This document shows, in pieces, positions 52,362 to 61,908 of a stretch of 64,000 bases of DNA. The stretch is from the NCBI GenBank assembly GCA_023442525.1, contig JAEZZA010000032.1, forward strand, positions 124,001 to 188,000. The letters are read 5' to 3'. The notes under the pieces were generated by a model that ran no database searches, was not told where the DNA came from, and saw only the letters and a program-made list of their open reading frames with translations. The stretch's first letter is position 1, and the number at the start of each line of letters is the position of its first letter. The stretch comes from Bacteroidota bacterium (lineage in GTDB: Bacteria; Bacteroidota; Bacteroidia; Bacteroidales; UBA10428). The translations under genes and the position numbers were made by a program.

Positions 52362-53090
52362 TTACGCGACCTTTAAGAGGAAAGTAGCATGCCTGGGCCG
52401 GCGGATACCGTTTTTAATAAACACGTTGATCACTTCACGGGCTTTATTTTCATAAAAATAGTAATAATCGGTACCCTTTAGCATGGAGACTTTTTTTCGC
52501 AATCGATCGGATATCGAATCGATCTCATCCTTGTTCATATTGTCGCCTGATACTTCGGCATGAATAAAATAATCCACCAACTGGAAGTTTCCGTTATTCA
52601 ACAACGACATCATTTCTTTAAGGGTATAGGTATCACGGTGATAACGTCCGTATTGATGATCAATATCGGAAACCAGCCTGTGGTACATCATATATGTTTC
52701 TTCAATAGGTGAATTGCTGTCGTTAAGCATTTCATTAACTATGACACTTCCTCCCTGGCGGCAGACTCTGACGGTTTCGGCAAATAACTGCTGCAGGTTC
52801 TCGATATGGTGAAGGGCATTTGACATAGTAATGGTATCGAAATACCCATTATTAAAAGGCATTTGAAGTGCCGAACCCATAAGCAGTATGACGGGGGAAT
52901 CTTTTAGTTGTTTGATAGCCTGAGCCAGGGTATCAGGATCGTTATCAATGGCTGCTATACTTTGATAAGAACGGAAAGAATTTAGTGCAAATTTCAGAAA
53001 ATCACCGCGACCCGTTGCCACATCAAGCCAAATACCGGCATCGTGTTTGGCAAGGTGTTCTTTTAACGTCAGCATATTCTCATAATTCAT
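52362..53090 (-). CDS. Class I SAM-dependent methyltransferase
   Basis: A 242-residue methyltransferase with motif I IWLDVATGRGDFLKFAL, motif post-I AIDNDPD, and TITMSNALHHIENL, all of the methyltransferase-11 type. Nothing fixes its substrate. It is convergent with the PorP/SprF gene by 22 bp and is a single gene. Confidence 0.85.
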   Translation of the reverse strand: MNYENMLTLKEHLAKHDAGIWLDVATGRGDFLKFALNSFRSYQSIAAIDNDPDTLAQAIKQLKDSPVILLMGSALQMPFNNGYFDTITMSNALHHIENLQQLFAETVRVCRQGGSVIVNEMLNDSNSPIEETYMMYHRLVSDIDHQYGRYHRDTYTLKEMMSLLNNGNFQLVDYFIHAEVSGDNMNKDEIDSISDRLRKKVSMLKGTDYYYFYENKAREVINVFIKNGIRRPRHATFLLKVA

Positions 53091-53174
53091 GGCAAATCAG
53101 ATTTATTCCTAAATTACGAGGATATTAAAACGAGAACAATGGTATTTATCATACTGACAGCAGCTTAAATACCA

Positions 53175-54398
53175 TCAGAAAGCAGCCAGTAACAGATCGA
53201 TGTTTTTAGAAGGAATACCAAGTTGATTACCAAGGTATTCGTTTGTTAAAATGCCATTATAAATGTATACACTATTTCGAACTCCCAGGTTGGCCTTAAG
53301 AAAAGGTTTAAATCCACCGGAACTTCCTACAGTAACCAGTATAGGCGACAGAATATTACTGAGAGCAATGGAAGCTGTTCGGGCAACCCTCGAAGGCAGG
53401 TTAGGTACCGAATAGTGAATGACATTATGTTTGTAGTATACTGCATCCTGCAGGGTCCGGTATTCTGTAGTCTCAATACAGCCTCCCATATCTACGCTTA
53501 GGTCTATAATTACCGAACCACGTTTCATTTCTTTTACCATATCTTCGGTAATAAAATATCTCGGGCCGGTATCCCACAGGTTAATGGCGCCAATTACCAC
53601 GTCGGCTGATTTTATGGTGCGCCGGAGTACTTTAGGATGAAAGATAGATGTATATATGCTTCTGCCGAGTCGTTGCTGTAAATGTTCGAGTTTCTGAGGT
53701 GAATTATCGAAAACCTTTACCATTGCACCGAGGCCCAACGCCGCCCGGGCGGCAAACTCAGCCGTTGTTCCTGCACCGATAATCACCACTTCGGTAGGTG
53801 TTATGCCTGCAATTCCGCCCAGAAGGACTCCTTTTCCACCGTTATGATTGCTCAGTAACTCTGCGGCAATATTGATGGATGAAATGCCTGATATGGCACT
53901 CATCGATTGTATTATGGGGTAGGTGTCGTGTTCGTCCCTGATCTGTTCAATAGCCATAACGGTACATTTTTTATTCATGAGTCCCCTGACGTACTCTTCG
54001 GTTTGTTTTGCCAGGTGGACCGACGATAGTATCACCTGGTTTCCTTTGAGCATATCAATATCTTTTATATCCAGAGGGGATACTTTCAGAATAATGTCGG
54101 CATTTAATACCTGTTTACGGTTGTCAATAATAAAAGCGCCGCATTCACTATAATCCGTATCAGTATATCTTGCTCCTTCGCCGGCTTTAACTTCAAGGAG
54201 TACATCATGACCGTTATTTACAAGTACTTCAACAGCCTCAGGGGTAAGCGAGACTCTTTGTTCGACCTGCTGTTTTTCGCGGGGGATTCCGATGGTTAGT
54301 TTTTTAAATTTTTTTCCCAAAGCAACCATTTCCTCCTGAGGCAATAATCCGCCATACATCAATGGGTTGCTTGCCGGTTCGGGCCTTGGATCTACCAT
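53175..54398 (-). CDS. ald: Alanine dehydrogenase family protein
   Basis: NAD-dependent alanine dehydrogenase/PNT N-terminal family, 407 residues. The catalytic domain start is TIGIPREKQQVEQRVSLTPEAVEVLVNNGHDVLLE; the Rossmann fold has VVIIGAGTTAEFAARAALGLGAMVKVFDNSP. A short N-terminal extension (MVDPRPEPASNPLMYGGLLPQEEMV) precedes it. Pyridine nucleotide transhydrogenase is less likely because no membrane part is present. It lies 63 bp downstream of tsaE. Confidence 0.87.
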   Translation of the reverse strand: MVDPRPEPASNPLMYGGLLPQEEMVALGKKFKKLTIGIPREKQQVEQRVSLTPEAVEVLVNNGHDVLLEVKAGEGARYTDTDYSECGAFIIDNRKQVLNADIILKVSPLDIKDIDMLKGNQVILSSVHLAKQTEEYVRGLMNKKCTVMAIEQIRDEHDTYPIIQSMSAISGISSINIAAELLSNHNGGKGVLLGGIAGITPTEVVIIGAGTTAEFAARAALGLGAMVKVFDNSPQKLEHLQQRLGRSIYTSIFHPKVLRRTIKSADVVIGAINLWDTGPRYFITEDMVKEMKRGSVIIDLSVDMGGCIETTEYRTLQDAVYYKHNVIHYSVPNLPSRVARTASIALSNILSPILVTVGSSGGFKPFLKANLGVRNSVYIYNGILTNEYLGNQLGIPSKNIDLLLAAF

Positions 54399-54461
54399 AA
54401 TTCCACGTTTAGGTTACAAACAAACTAAGGTACTACAAAAACAAACAAACGTCAAATATTC

Positions 54462-54884
54462 TTAAAGCTCAACTGTAACCCTGCGGCTACCGGTACTCAA
54501 TTCGTCGATGAAAACCTTTGTTACCGGTTCGGGCAAAAGAGTTCCCGCTTTCTCAGCCCATTCAATAAATATGTAATTATCACTATAGAAGTATTCTTCG
54601 TAGCCCAGATCATATAATTCGCTTACGTTATTAATACGGTAAAGATCGAAATGATAAATGACTTCTCCGGATTCTGTAGGATATTCATTAACCAGCGAAA
54701 AAGTAGGGCTTGTAACCAGACCTGTTGCTCCAAGGCTTTTGCAGATTGCCTTTATAAAAGTTGTTTTTCCGGAGCCCATCGGGCCATAAAATGCGAATGT
54801 TCTCTTACCCTTAACCATGCGGGTAAATTCCAGGGCAGCGCCCTGAAGATCTTTTAACGAATTGATTTCAATGGTGAAAGTCAT
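54462..54884 (-). CDS. tsaE: tRNA threonylcarbamoyladenosine biosynthesis ATPase TsaE
   Basis: A 140-residue P-loop ATPase needed with TsaBCD for t6A formation. P-loop FYGPMGSGKTTFIKAIC, then GLVTSPTFSLVNEYP and IFIEWAEKAGTLLP, the TsaE signature. Located 6 bp after porX, so co-transcribed with it. Confidence 0.94.
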   Translation of the reverse strand: MTFTIEINSLKDLQGAALEFTRMVKGKRTFAFYGPMGSGKTTFIKAICKSLGATGLVTSPTFSLVNEYPTESGEVIYHFDLYRINNVSELYDLGYEEYFYSDNYIFIEWAEKAGTLLPEPVTKVFIDELSTGSRRVTVEL

Positions 54885-54890
54885 ACAGTT

Positions 54891-56456
54891 TTACCTGGGA
54901 GTCATAGTAACAAGTGGAACTATCATTTCTTCCATCGAAATTCCTCCATGCTGGAAGGTATTCCGGTAATAACCCACGTAATAATTATAGTTATTCGGAT
55001 AAGCCAGGAAGTCACTGTTCATGGCAAAAATGTAAGATGAGCTGACATCGGACTTAGGAAGGTGTGCAGCGTTGGGGTCACGTATCTCGAAAACTTCGCG
55101 GGCATTATAATTCAGGTTCTTACCCATTTTGTACCTCAGGTTAACTGAAGTTTTTTTATCGCCTATTACTTTAATCGGATTATTCACACGGATTGACCCA
55201 TGATCGGTAGTGAAAACAACGGGTATACCATTTTCTGCCAGGAGTTTTATGATATCAAGCAGTTGTGAATGGAGAAACCACGAAAGTATAATCGAGCGAT
55301 AAGCCGAATCGTTACCTGCCAGTTCACGTATCATCTCAAGTTCCGTATTGGCATGTGAAAGCAGGTCGATGAAATTGTAGACGATGACAACAAGATCGTA
55401 GTTCAGAAGATTGGAAAAATTATCAACCAGCTTTTTACCGGTGCGTGTATGGATAATCTTTTCGTAGTATACTTTGTATTTTTTCCCGAAACGGATTAGT
55501 TGTTTTCTGAGCAGTTCTTCTTCATTCAGGTTTTTGCCACCCTCTTCGTCGTCGTTCAACCATAGACCAGGGTTCATCGAGGCGATTTCTTTGGGCATAA
55601 GTCCCGCAAACATGGAATTCCTCGCATATTGCGTTGCTGTGGGTAAAATGGAGCAAAAAGTTGAATCTTCAACTACATTGTAATACTCGTTAATAATAGG
55701 AAATAGCACCCTCCACTGGTCAAGCCTCAGGTTATCGATAAGGATTACGAATAATTTACCTTTGGCATCGGCCAGAGGGAAGATTCGTTCGCGGAAAACC
55801 GCCGGTGACAGCAGTGGTTTTTCAGTATTTTTTTCGGAAAACCATGAAAGGTAATTGTTTTTGACAAAGCGGGAGAAACCGGCTCCCGCTTCAGTTTTCT
55901 GCATCCTGAAAACATCATACATTCCCGAATCACCCGACCGTTCCAGCTCCAATTCCCAGTATACCAGTTTTTTATAAATATCTTCCCAATCTGCGTAAGA
56001 TCTGGCCATGTTGATCTGCATGCCCAGATTTCTGAATTCCGATTGATAGGCGGTGGTTGTTTCGCGTGTTATCAGCTTTTTAGTTTCGAGATTCTTTTTT
56101 AATGAAAGGAGAATTTGATTTGGATTAACAGGCTTGATCAGGTAGTCGGATATTTTCGATCCGATAGCTGTTTCCATTATATTCTCTTCTTCACTTTTAG
56201 TGATCATGACAACAGGAATCACGGAATTCAGTTGCCTGATCTTATTCAGAGTTTCGATACCGCTGAGTCCCGGCATATTCTCGTCGAGAAAAATAATATC
56301 CAGTTGCAGCGACTGCAGCATATCGATCGCATCGCTGCCATTATTGGCAGTATTAACATGATAACCCTTTTCCTGCAGAAATAATATGTGGGGTTTTAAA
56401 AGATCTATTTCGTCATCAACCCAAAGGACACGGATTTTTTTGGTGTCAGCAGTCAT
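54891..56456 (-). CDS. porX: T9SS regulator PorX (response regulator with PglZ domain)
   Basis: A 521-residue two-domain protein. The receiver (1-125) starts IRVLWVDDEIDLL and has the phospho-Asp58 in FLDENMPG, then the Lys in LIKP. The PglZ/alkaline-phosphatase-like domain (~230-520) shows VILIDNLRLDQW (Asp241), the nucleophile-type LPTATQYARNS, DLLSHAN and TTDHGS (Asp418/His419). In Porphyromonas gingivalis PorX pairs with PorY and the sigma factor SigP to control T9SS genes. It overlaps sprE by 4 bp and precedes tsaE. Confidence 0.95.
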   Translation of the reverse strand: MTADTKKIRVLWVDDEIDLLKPHILFLQEKGYHVNTANNGSDAIDMLQSLQLDIIFLDENMPGLSGIETLNKIRQLNSVIPVVMITKSEEENIMETAIGSKISDYLIKPVNPNQILLSLKKNLETKKLITRETTTAYQSEFRNLGMQINMARSYADWEDIYKKLVYWELELERSGDSGMYDVFRMQKTEAGAGFSRFVKNNYLSWFSEKNTEKPLLSPAVFRERIFPLADAKGKLFVILIDNLRLDQWRVLFPIINEYYNVVEDSTFCSILPTATQYARNSMFAGLMPKEIASMNPGLWLNDDEEGGKNLNEEELLRKQLIRFGKKYKVYYEKIIHTRTGKKLVDNFSNLLNYDLVVIVYNFIDLLSHANTELEMIRELAGNDSAYRSIILSWFLHSQLLDIIKLLAENGIPVVFTTDHGSIRVNNPIKVIGDKKTSVNLRYKMGKNLNYNAREVFEIRDPNAAHLPKSDVSSSYIFAMNSDFLAYPNNYNYYVGYYRNTFQHGGISMEEMIVPLVTMTPR

Positions 56457-59107
56457 TTGTAATTTTCATTGTAAAATTTCAGGTACCTGTCAACAGATTT
56501 GTCCTGTCGCAGTGTAACCAGGTTTCTATCTGAAATAACAAACGGGATTGCGTTAAAGTCGGGAATATCTTTTCGAATTTCATCGGCAGCCAGTATATTC
56601 TTCAGGTATGAAGTAACCTGTACCTGGTTTCTGAAAGTTTTCACGGAAACCAGGTTGTGAGTGTTGGACAGATTAATCACCTCCACGATCAGATTCAGGC
56701 TGTCGTTATGGTCGAGATTATAGTTTATAATATTGAATACCAACTGATTTGCGTTTATTCTCTTGTTAAGGGCAAATATAAAATGATGTTTCGCACCTGG
56801 TATATACCGGTAAAGTTCCTGGCTGATCCTTATTTCTTCAGCCTCGCGGAATTCAGGATGGTCCTTATCCATATAGCTGACCAGGTTCCTTGCATCATCA
56901 GCAATTTCACTGCCCGGATAACTAGCTATAATTAAAACCAGGCTATCGCGGAAGATTTTGCGATCAAGGCTTTTTCCGGCAGCAAGAATTCCGAGATACC
57001 GGAAACGGGGTGCCAGTGTATTTCCGGGGTAGGTTACAGAAGCAATTTTGCTGCGGTTGACCACTTCGGAGAAATTACCCGAAAGGTACATCTGGTAAGT
57101 TTGGTTATAATAGTCGATGACAGCCTGTTCCTCTCTTTTGATCTTTTCGAAGTAATCAGGATCAGTAAGGATTCGGGCATACATACTTTCAGGATATTTT
57201 ACGGCAATCTGATTTTTATAGAATTCCGTCATGGCAGGATTATTCTGATCCCTGGACAGAATATATAAATTGTAGTACGCAGATAGTTCATATTGCGATC
57301 CGGGGAATCTTGAGATGAGTTTCCTGAAAGAGTCGTTGGCTTTTTCAAAATCTTTCAGTTCGTCTTTATAAATCAGTCCGCTGTTATAAAGTGCTTCTTC
57401 AATATCAACAAGTATGGCTTTTGCAGCCGAATCCGTAGCTGGAATACCTGCCAGATAAAAATCTCTTGACATATTATTGCCGCTGGCCCCAGCCTGTTCT
57501 GAAATTTCTGCAGCTCCTTCTTCTTCAGAACCGGCGGCGAACGATACAATTGCTTTGGACGATCGTTGCCAGTGATCTTCAAGTCGCCTGTTTCCCCACT
57601 TCGCCTTAAACTCCTTGTATCCCATGTTTCGGGCCGCATCGTTGTAAAAATACCATTGATTTGAACCTGCACCTGGTTGTGACTGGCGTGAATTGCGCAG
57701 GGCTGTTTCCATTCCAAACTGTTCGTCCATTCTTTTTTCCTGCTCCAGTAATCGTTGTTCCTCCTGCTTTTTTCTTTCCGCTTCAATTATTCCGTCAATA
57801 ATGCTGTATAGTTCATCTTTTGGCAAAGATGCCAGTTTGTGTACGCTGTCTCCCAAAGAAATGGTGTTTAATTCAGTTACCAGCCTGGTAAGGCTTTTCG
57901 ATTTGGTAAACAGATTGTTGTATCCGGGATAATCGGGGCCTACGTGTGTGATTACGCTGTCGTAGAAAGCCTGGGCTTTTGGGTAATCGGGAATTGAATA
58001 GTAATAATTAGCCAGGGTGAGATAAGATCTTACTCTTTGCTGTTCATTACCCTTGTTTGCTTCAAGGGATTTCTCATAATAACCGACTGCCTTTTTTTCA
58101 TCGCCTTCTTTGGTTGCCAGGTTACCGAGCGCATAATATATCTGGTCCTGGTATTCCAGGTTTTTATCGTCTTTAATCATTTTGAGCAATTCGGTCTCAA
58201 TTTCCGCTGCTTTCCCGAATCCCCGCTCATAAGCCAGAGCCCTGTTTATTCGGGCATTAAATGCCATTTCATAGGGAGGGTTCGATTTCAAAACGCTCTC
58301 ATAATACGATGAAGCCTTTTTTAGATCGCCGGTCTTCTCGTAAAGCTGGGCCAGAATGTACAAATAACGTGTTCTGATTTTCTTTTTCTTAACTGTTTCT
58401 GTTGCTTTTTCCAGATAACTGATTGCATCCGGATAATTCTTCATGGTTAAATAATAGTCGGCAAAGGTCACATACAGATCGGTTTTTAATTTATCAGGAA
58501 AAGCATCATCATTCAACAGAGTAGTAAGAATATCGGCAACTTCTAAATTCTGTCCGGTTTCAATTCCCAGCCGGGCAAGCCATATACGGGCTTCATAAAC
58601 TGTGGATTCGGTCTTGAAATCATTAATGATCTTTCGTAACACATCAGATGCCAGGGCATACTCGTGCCGGTAAAAATGAGCTTTTGCCATTAAGAGGTAG
58701 GCATCATCGACAAACATATTATATTCCTTTTTGCTGAAAAAAGCACGTTCGTCGGGACTTAGGGTTTTATTATCCTTTACTTTGGGTTTTGCAGTTATGG
58801 AATGTAAAGTGATAAGTTTGGAGCTTTTTTTTATGGTCCGGTCCATATCAGAGCCGGCAATGTTAACCGCTGATTTGGATTTATAATTAAAAACAGGCAA
58901 TACTTCCGAATAATTGTCCTGGAACTGCCCGTCGATTTTTGCCAAACCATCTTTATAACTTTCTGTACCATTAAAAAGCACATTGTATTTTGCAGTCAGG
59001 TTATGGTAAGCACGTGACAAGCCGGTATTCTTCTGGGCACTGCATCCCCAAAGAAGAAGTATGAATATCGGGAAGATATGAAAAGGCTTACGCAAATTAC
59101 TATTCAT
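56453..59107 (-). CDS. sprE: SprE/PorW TPR lipoprotein of T9SS
   Basis: An 884-residue lipoprotein with lipobox LLWGC (Cys22 of the ATG start at 59107; an in-frame TTG at 59110 is dismissed). A conserved head SRAYHNLTAKYNVLFNGTESYKDGLAKI is typical of SprE/PorW. TPR-like helical pairs fill ~110-420 (SYLEKATETVKKKKIRTRYLYILAQLYEKTGD), then a Glu/Lys/Gln-rich coiled region near 450, further TPRs and a C-terminal globular part. Known to be needed for T9SS function and gliding. The stop overlaps porX start (ATGA), so secretion part and regulator are coupled. Confidence 0.93.
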   Translation of the reverse strand: MNSNLRKPFHIFPIFILLLWGCSAQKNTGLSRAYHNLTAKYNVLFNGTESYKDGLAKIDGQFQDNYSEVLPVFNYKSKSAVNIAGSDMDRTIKKSSKLITLHSITAKPKVKDNKTLSPDERAFFSKKEYNMFVDDAYLLMAKAHFYRHEYALASDVLRKIINDFKTESTVYEARIWLARLGIETGQNLEVADILTTLLNDDAFPDKLKTDLYVTFADYYLTMKNYPDAISYLEKATETVKKKKIRTRYLYILAQLYEKTGDLKKASSYYESVLKSNPPYEMAFNARINRALAYERGFGKAAEIETELLKMIKDDKNLEYQDQIYYALGNLATKEGDEKKAVGYYEKSLEANKGNEQQRVRSYLTLANYYYSIPDYPKAQAFYDSVITHVGPDYPGYNNLFTKSKSLTRLVTELNTISLGDSVHKLASLPKDELYSIIDGIIEAERKKQEEQRLLEQEKRMDEQFGMETALRNSRQSQPGAGSNQWYFYNDAARNMGYKEFKAKWGNRRLEDHWQRSSKAIVSFAAGSEEEGAAEISEQAGASGNNMSRDFYLAGIPATDSAAKAILVDIEEALYNSGLIYKDELKDFEKANDSFRKLISRFPGSQYELSAYYNLYILSRDQNNPAMTEFYKNQIAVKYPESMYARILTDPDYFEKIKREEQAVIDYYNQTYQMYLSGNFSEVVNRSKIASVTYPGNTLAPRFRYLGILAAGKSLDRKIFRDSLVLIIASYPGSEIADDARNLVSYMDKDHPEFREAEEIRISQELYRYIPGAKHHFIFALNKRINANQLVFNIINYNLDHNDSLNLIVEVINLSNTHNLVSVKTFRNQVQVTSYLKNILAADEIRKDIPDFNAIPFVISDRNLVTLRQDKSVDRYLKFYNENYK

Positions 59108-59167
59108 CAAATAAGCTAACTGCTAAACTCATCAATTATTTTTCGGTCAGTAAATTTATTTATTTTT

Positions 59168-59875
59168 TCATTGCAGTTTTACGAAGGCAAGCGATGCCAC
59201 GCTCACTGTTATACCTTCCACGGCATCTGTAAGTGCTGATGCGCATGCTTCGATGGTTGCCCCGGTGGTTATTACATCGTCAACAAGAATAATGTGCTTA
59301 TCATTTAGTTTTTCGGCAAACTGTACCTTAAAACTCTGTTTCACATTTTCCCACCGTTCATAGCGCGTTTTGCGGGTTTGTGTGGGTGTGGGAACCACCC
59401 TTGAAATACATGCAGTTTCAACAGGAATCTCCAGAGGACCAGATATGCCTCTTGAGATCAGTTCACTCTGATTATAACCACGTTTTCGCAGTTTGGCCGG
59501 ATGCAGAGGTACAGGCAGCAAATAATCAGCACCAGCAAATAACGTGTTCCTGAGTTCAATGCCAAAAAGTCTGCCCAGTTCCAACCCCGCTTTCATTTTA
59601 CCGTTATACTTCAGTTCATGTAATATGTGTCTGTACCGGCTTTCCCGGGTGAAATACATAAATGATGTAGCATGCACGATATTTAACCTGCCCCAGAAAA
59701 TCCGGGCCACATCATTATCTATTCTGTGATGAAATTTTGTCCTGGGAAGATCAACCAGACATTCGACACAAAGGACTTCCTCATTAGTATAAAGTGCTTT
59801 CCCACATGCAACGCATGTTTCGGGATAAAATAAATTAAGAAACCCTTTGAAATAGTCGGTTAATGAATGATTCAC
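59168..59875 (-). CDS. ComF-family phosphoribosyltransferase-like protein
   Basis: The N-terminal zinc-finger-like segment CVACGKALYTNEEVLCVECL (two CxxC) is followed by a phosphoribosyltransferase fold with YLLPVPLHPAKLRKRGYNQSELI and the PRPP loop HIILVDDVITTGATIEACA. In competent bacteria ComF supports DNA uptake; elsewhere the role is unclear. The start is GTG at 59875, as no upstream in-frame ATG is near. It lies 9 bp after osmC on the same strand, so they are probably co-transcribed. Confidence 0.9.
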   Translation of the reverse strand: MNHSLTDYFKGFLNLFYPETCVACGKALYTNEEVLCVECLVDLPRTKFHHRIDNDVARIFWGRLNIVHATSFMYFTRESRYRHILHELKYNGKMKAGLELGRLFGIELRNTLFAGADYLLPVPLHPAKLRKRGYNQSELISRGISGPLEIPVETACISRVVPTPTQTRKTRYERWENVKQSFKVQFAEKLNDKHIILVDDVITTGATIEACASALTDAVEGITVSVASLAFVKLQ

Positions 59876-59884
59876 TTTCTCTTT

Positions 59885-60301
59885 TCAGGGATTTATTTTG
59901 ATTTCATAAGTAACGGGAATTGCTTTCTTCAGTGTGGCGCTTACCCCGCAATATTTGTCCTGTGAAAGTTCAATGGCCCTCTGAACCTTATCGAGAGGAA
60001 TGTTATCCCCGGTGAATTCATAGATCAGATGGATTGAAGTAAATTGTTTAGGATGTTCATCGGTAAGAGTTCCTTCGGCATGTACATTAAAAGTAACCGG
60101 ATCGACTTTCATTTTTTTCAATATGGATATTACATCCATTGCAGTACATCCGGCCAGTGAAACCATGAGAAGTGGTTTAGGCCTTGGGCCTGTTTTATGT
60201 CCGCCATGCTCAGGACTGGTATCCAGGAGAAGAGTATGTCCGTCGACGTCTGCTTGAAAAGCCATGTCGCCGGACCATTTAACATCCAGTGTATCTTTCA
60301 T
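59885..60301 (-). CDS. OsmC/Ohr family protein
   Basis: A 138-residue OsmC-fold thiol peroxidase-like protein. The resolving/peroxidatic Cys are in SLAGCTAMDVISILKKMK and DKYCGVSATLKK. I use the ATG at 60301 because it starts directly at the fold; the upstream in-frame extension has a Lys-rich leader and lies near the divergent promoter region. Peroxide or organic hydroperoxide detoxification is the known role of the family. The crp/fnr gene is divergent. Confidence 0.88.
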   Translation of the reverse strand: MKDTLDVKWSGDMAFQADVDGHTLLLDTSPEHGGHKTGPRPKPLLMVSLAGCTAMDVISILKKMKVDPVTFNVHAEGTLTDEHPKQFTSIHLIYEFTGDNIPLDKVQRAIELSQDKYCGVSATLKKAIPVTYEIKINP

Positions 60302-60320
60302 TTTTTTTTCTTTAATTTGG

Positions 60321-60328
60321 TAACTTTG
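60321..60328 (+). promoter_or_regulatory. Candidate -7 box for the crp/fnr gene
   Basis: TAACTTTG matches TAnnTTTG, 41 bp before the regulator's ATG. It overlaps an 11-base inverted repeat TTTGT-A-ACAAA at 60325-60335, so a regulator bound there would cover this promoter. Confidence 0.45.
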
Positions 60329-60369
60329 TAACAAATTTAGTTAATATTCGCAGTGTCATTTAAGCTCTT

Positions 60370-61074
60370 ATGAAAAATCAAGTTACACCAGTGCGAAAGG
60401 ATTGTTTTATTGACAGCACATCCATATTTCGTCATCTGACAAAGGATGAGCTGGCTACAATTCCTATTGATCAGGAACCTGATATCTATAAACGAGGGAC
60501 CATAATTTATTCTGAAGGAAGCCGGATCAACGGTTTTTATTGTGTTCAGAAAGGTATTATCAAAATATATAAAACTGGTTTTGACGGAAAGGAGCAAATC
60601 ATACGATTTGCCAAGAAAGGGGATATTATGGGTTTCCGGTCAACCATTACACGTGAACGTGCCTGTACATCAGCCAAAGTTCTGGAAGATGCACTTATTT
60701 GTTTCGTACATGCCGAAACTGTGCTGGAATTTGTAAAGAACAATGGAAATTTCGCACTTGAATTACTGCAGATAGCCTGTAAAGAATTGGGAGAGGCTAA
60801 TGATTACATCACCGATATTGCACAAAAAACTGTCCGCGAACGTCTGGCAGAAGTACTTATTCATTTAAGAAAGGACTTTGAACTTGATTCTGAGAAGTAC
60901 CTTCAGATAACACTTACTCGTGAAGAGCTTGCGAATATGGTAGGAACCGCAACCGAGTCAGTTATCAGACTGCTTTCAGAATTCAGGCAGGACGGCTTGA
61001 TTGAATTACAGGGAAGGCGCATTAAAATATTAGACGAAAAGTCTCTTTACAAGATAGGCAATCTCAACGACTGA
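60370..61074 (+). CDS. Crp/Fnr family transcriptional regulator
   Basis: A 234-residue regulator with an N-terminal cyclic-nucleotide-binding-like barrel (GTIIYSEGSRINGFYCVQKGIIKIYKTGFDGKEQIIRFAKKGDIMGFRS) and a C-terminal winged helix (LTREELANMVGTATESVIRLLSEFRQDGLIELQGRRIKILD). No N-terminal Cys cluster like that of oxygen-sensing FNR is present. The target and ligand are unknown. It is divergent from osmC and followed 20 bp later by a ZIP transporter. Confidence 0.92.
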   Translation: MKNQVTPVRKDCFIDSTSIFRHLTKDELATIPIDQEPDIYKRGTIIYSEGSRINGFYCVQKGIIKIYKTGFDGKEQIIRFAKKGDIMGFRSTITRERACTSAKVLEDALICFVHAETVLEFVKNNGNFALELLQIACKELGEANDYITDIAQKTVRERLAEVLIHLRKDFELDSEKYLQITLTREELANMVGTATESVIRLLSEFRQDGLIELQGRRIKILDEKSLYKIGNLND

Positions 61075-61094
61075 GATTCAGATTACAACAGTTC

Positions 61095-61907
61095 ATGGAT
61101 TCACCAAACGTCCTTCTTGCTTTCGGACTTACGCTTGTTGCGGGACTGGCCACAGGTATCGGAAGCGGTATTGCATTTTTCGCCCGCACAACCAACACAA
61201 GATTTCTGTCGATTTCGCTTGGTTTTTCAGCCGGAGTAATGATTTACGTCGCCCTGGTTGAGATTTTTGCAAAATCCCGGATACTGCTTTCTGCGGCAAT
61301 TAACGAACGAAGCGGATACTGGATTACAGTAGGGGCTTTTTTTGCAGGGATGCTGCTGATTGCCATTATCGACAAATTAGTTCCCGAGATGGAAAATCCT
61401 CATGAACTTAAAAGAATTGAGGAGGGTGAACACCCGTCAGATTCTTTTCGAAAGAAAAAGCTGCTCAGGATGGGAACTATGTCGGCACTTGTAATAGGCA
61501 TTCATAACTTTCCTGAAGGTCTGGCCACATTTACAGCTGCATTAACGGAGCCCACGCTTGCGATTGCCATTGCCGTGGCAATATCTATTCATAATATCCC
61601 CGAAGGTATAGCCGTTTCTGTTCCGATATATTATTCTACCGGAAACCGAAAAAAGGCCTTTTGGTTATCTTTTTTATCAGGAGTATCCGAACCATTGGGA
61701 GCATTGCTGGGCTATCTTTTACTTATGCCGTTTCTGAATGATGTTACATTTGGAATATTGTTTGCAGGGGTGGCCGGAATTATGGTATTCATTTCAATTG
61801 ACGAACTTTTACCAGCCGCGCGCGAGTATGGTGAAGCTCACCTGTCAATATACGGGGTGATCTCCGGTATGATGATCATGGCTGTTAGTTTACTTCTATT
61901 TTCATAA
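61095..61907 (+). CDS. zupT: ZIP family metal importer (ZupT-like)
   Basis: A 270-residue, eight-helix ZIP transporter importing Zn and other divalent metals. The metal-site helices 4 and 5 show IGIHNFPEGLATF and SIHNIPEGIAVSVPIYY. The long Glu/Lys loop between helices 3 and 4 (MENPHELKRIEEGEHPSD) is as in ZupT. It is one base upstream of a CDF-type exporter gene (TAA-G-ATG). Confidence 0.93.
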   Translation: MDSPNVLLAFGLTLVAGLATGIGSGIAFFARTTNTRFLSISLGFSAGVMIYVALVEIFAKSRILLSAAINERSGYWITVGAFFAGMLLIAIIDKLVPEMENPHELKRIEEGEHPSDSFRKKKLLRMGTMSALVIGIHNFPEGLATFTAALTEPTLAIAIAVAISIHNIPEGIAVSVPIYYSTGNRKKAFWLSFLSGVSEPLGALLGYLLLMPFLNDVTFGILFAGVAGIMVFISIDELLPAAREYGEAHLSIYGVISGMMIMAVSLLLFS

Positions 61908-61908
61908 G

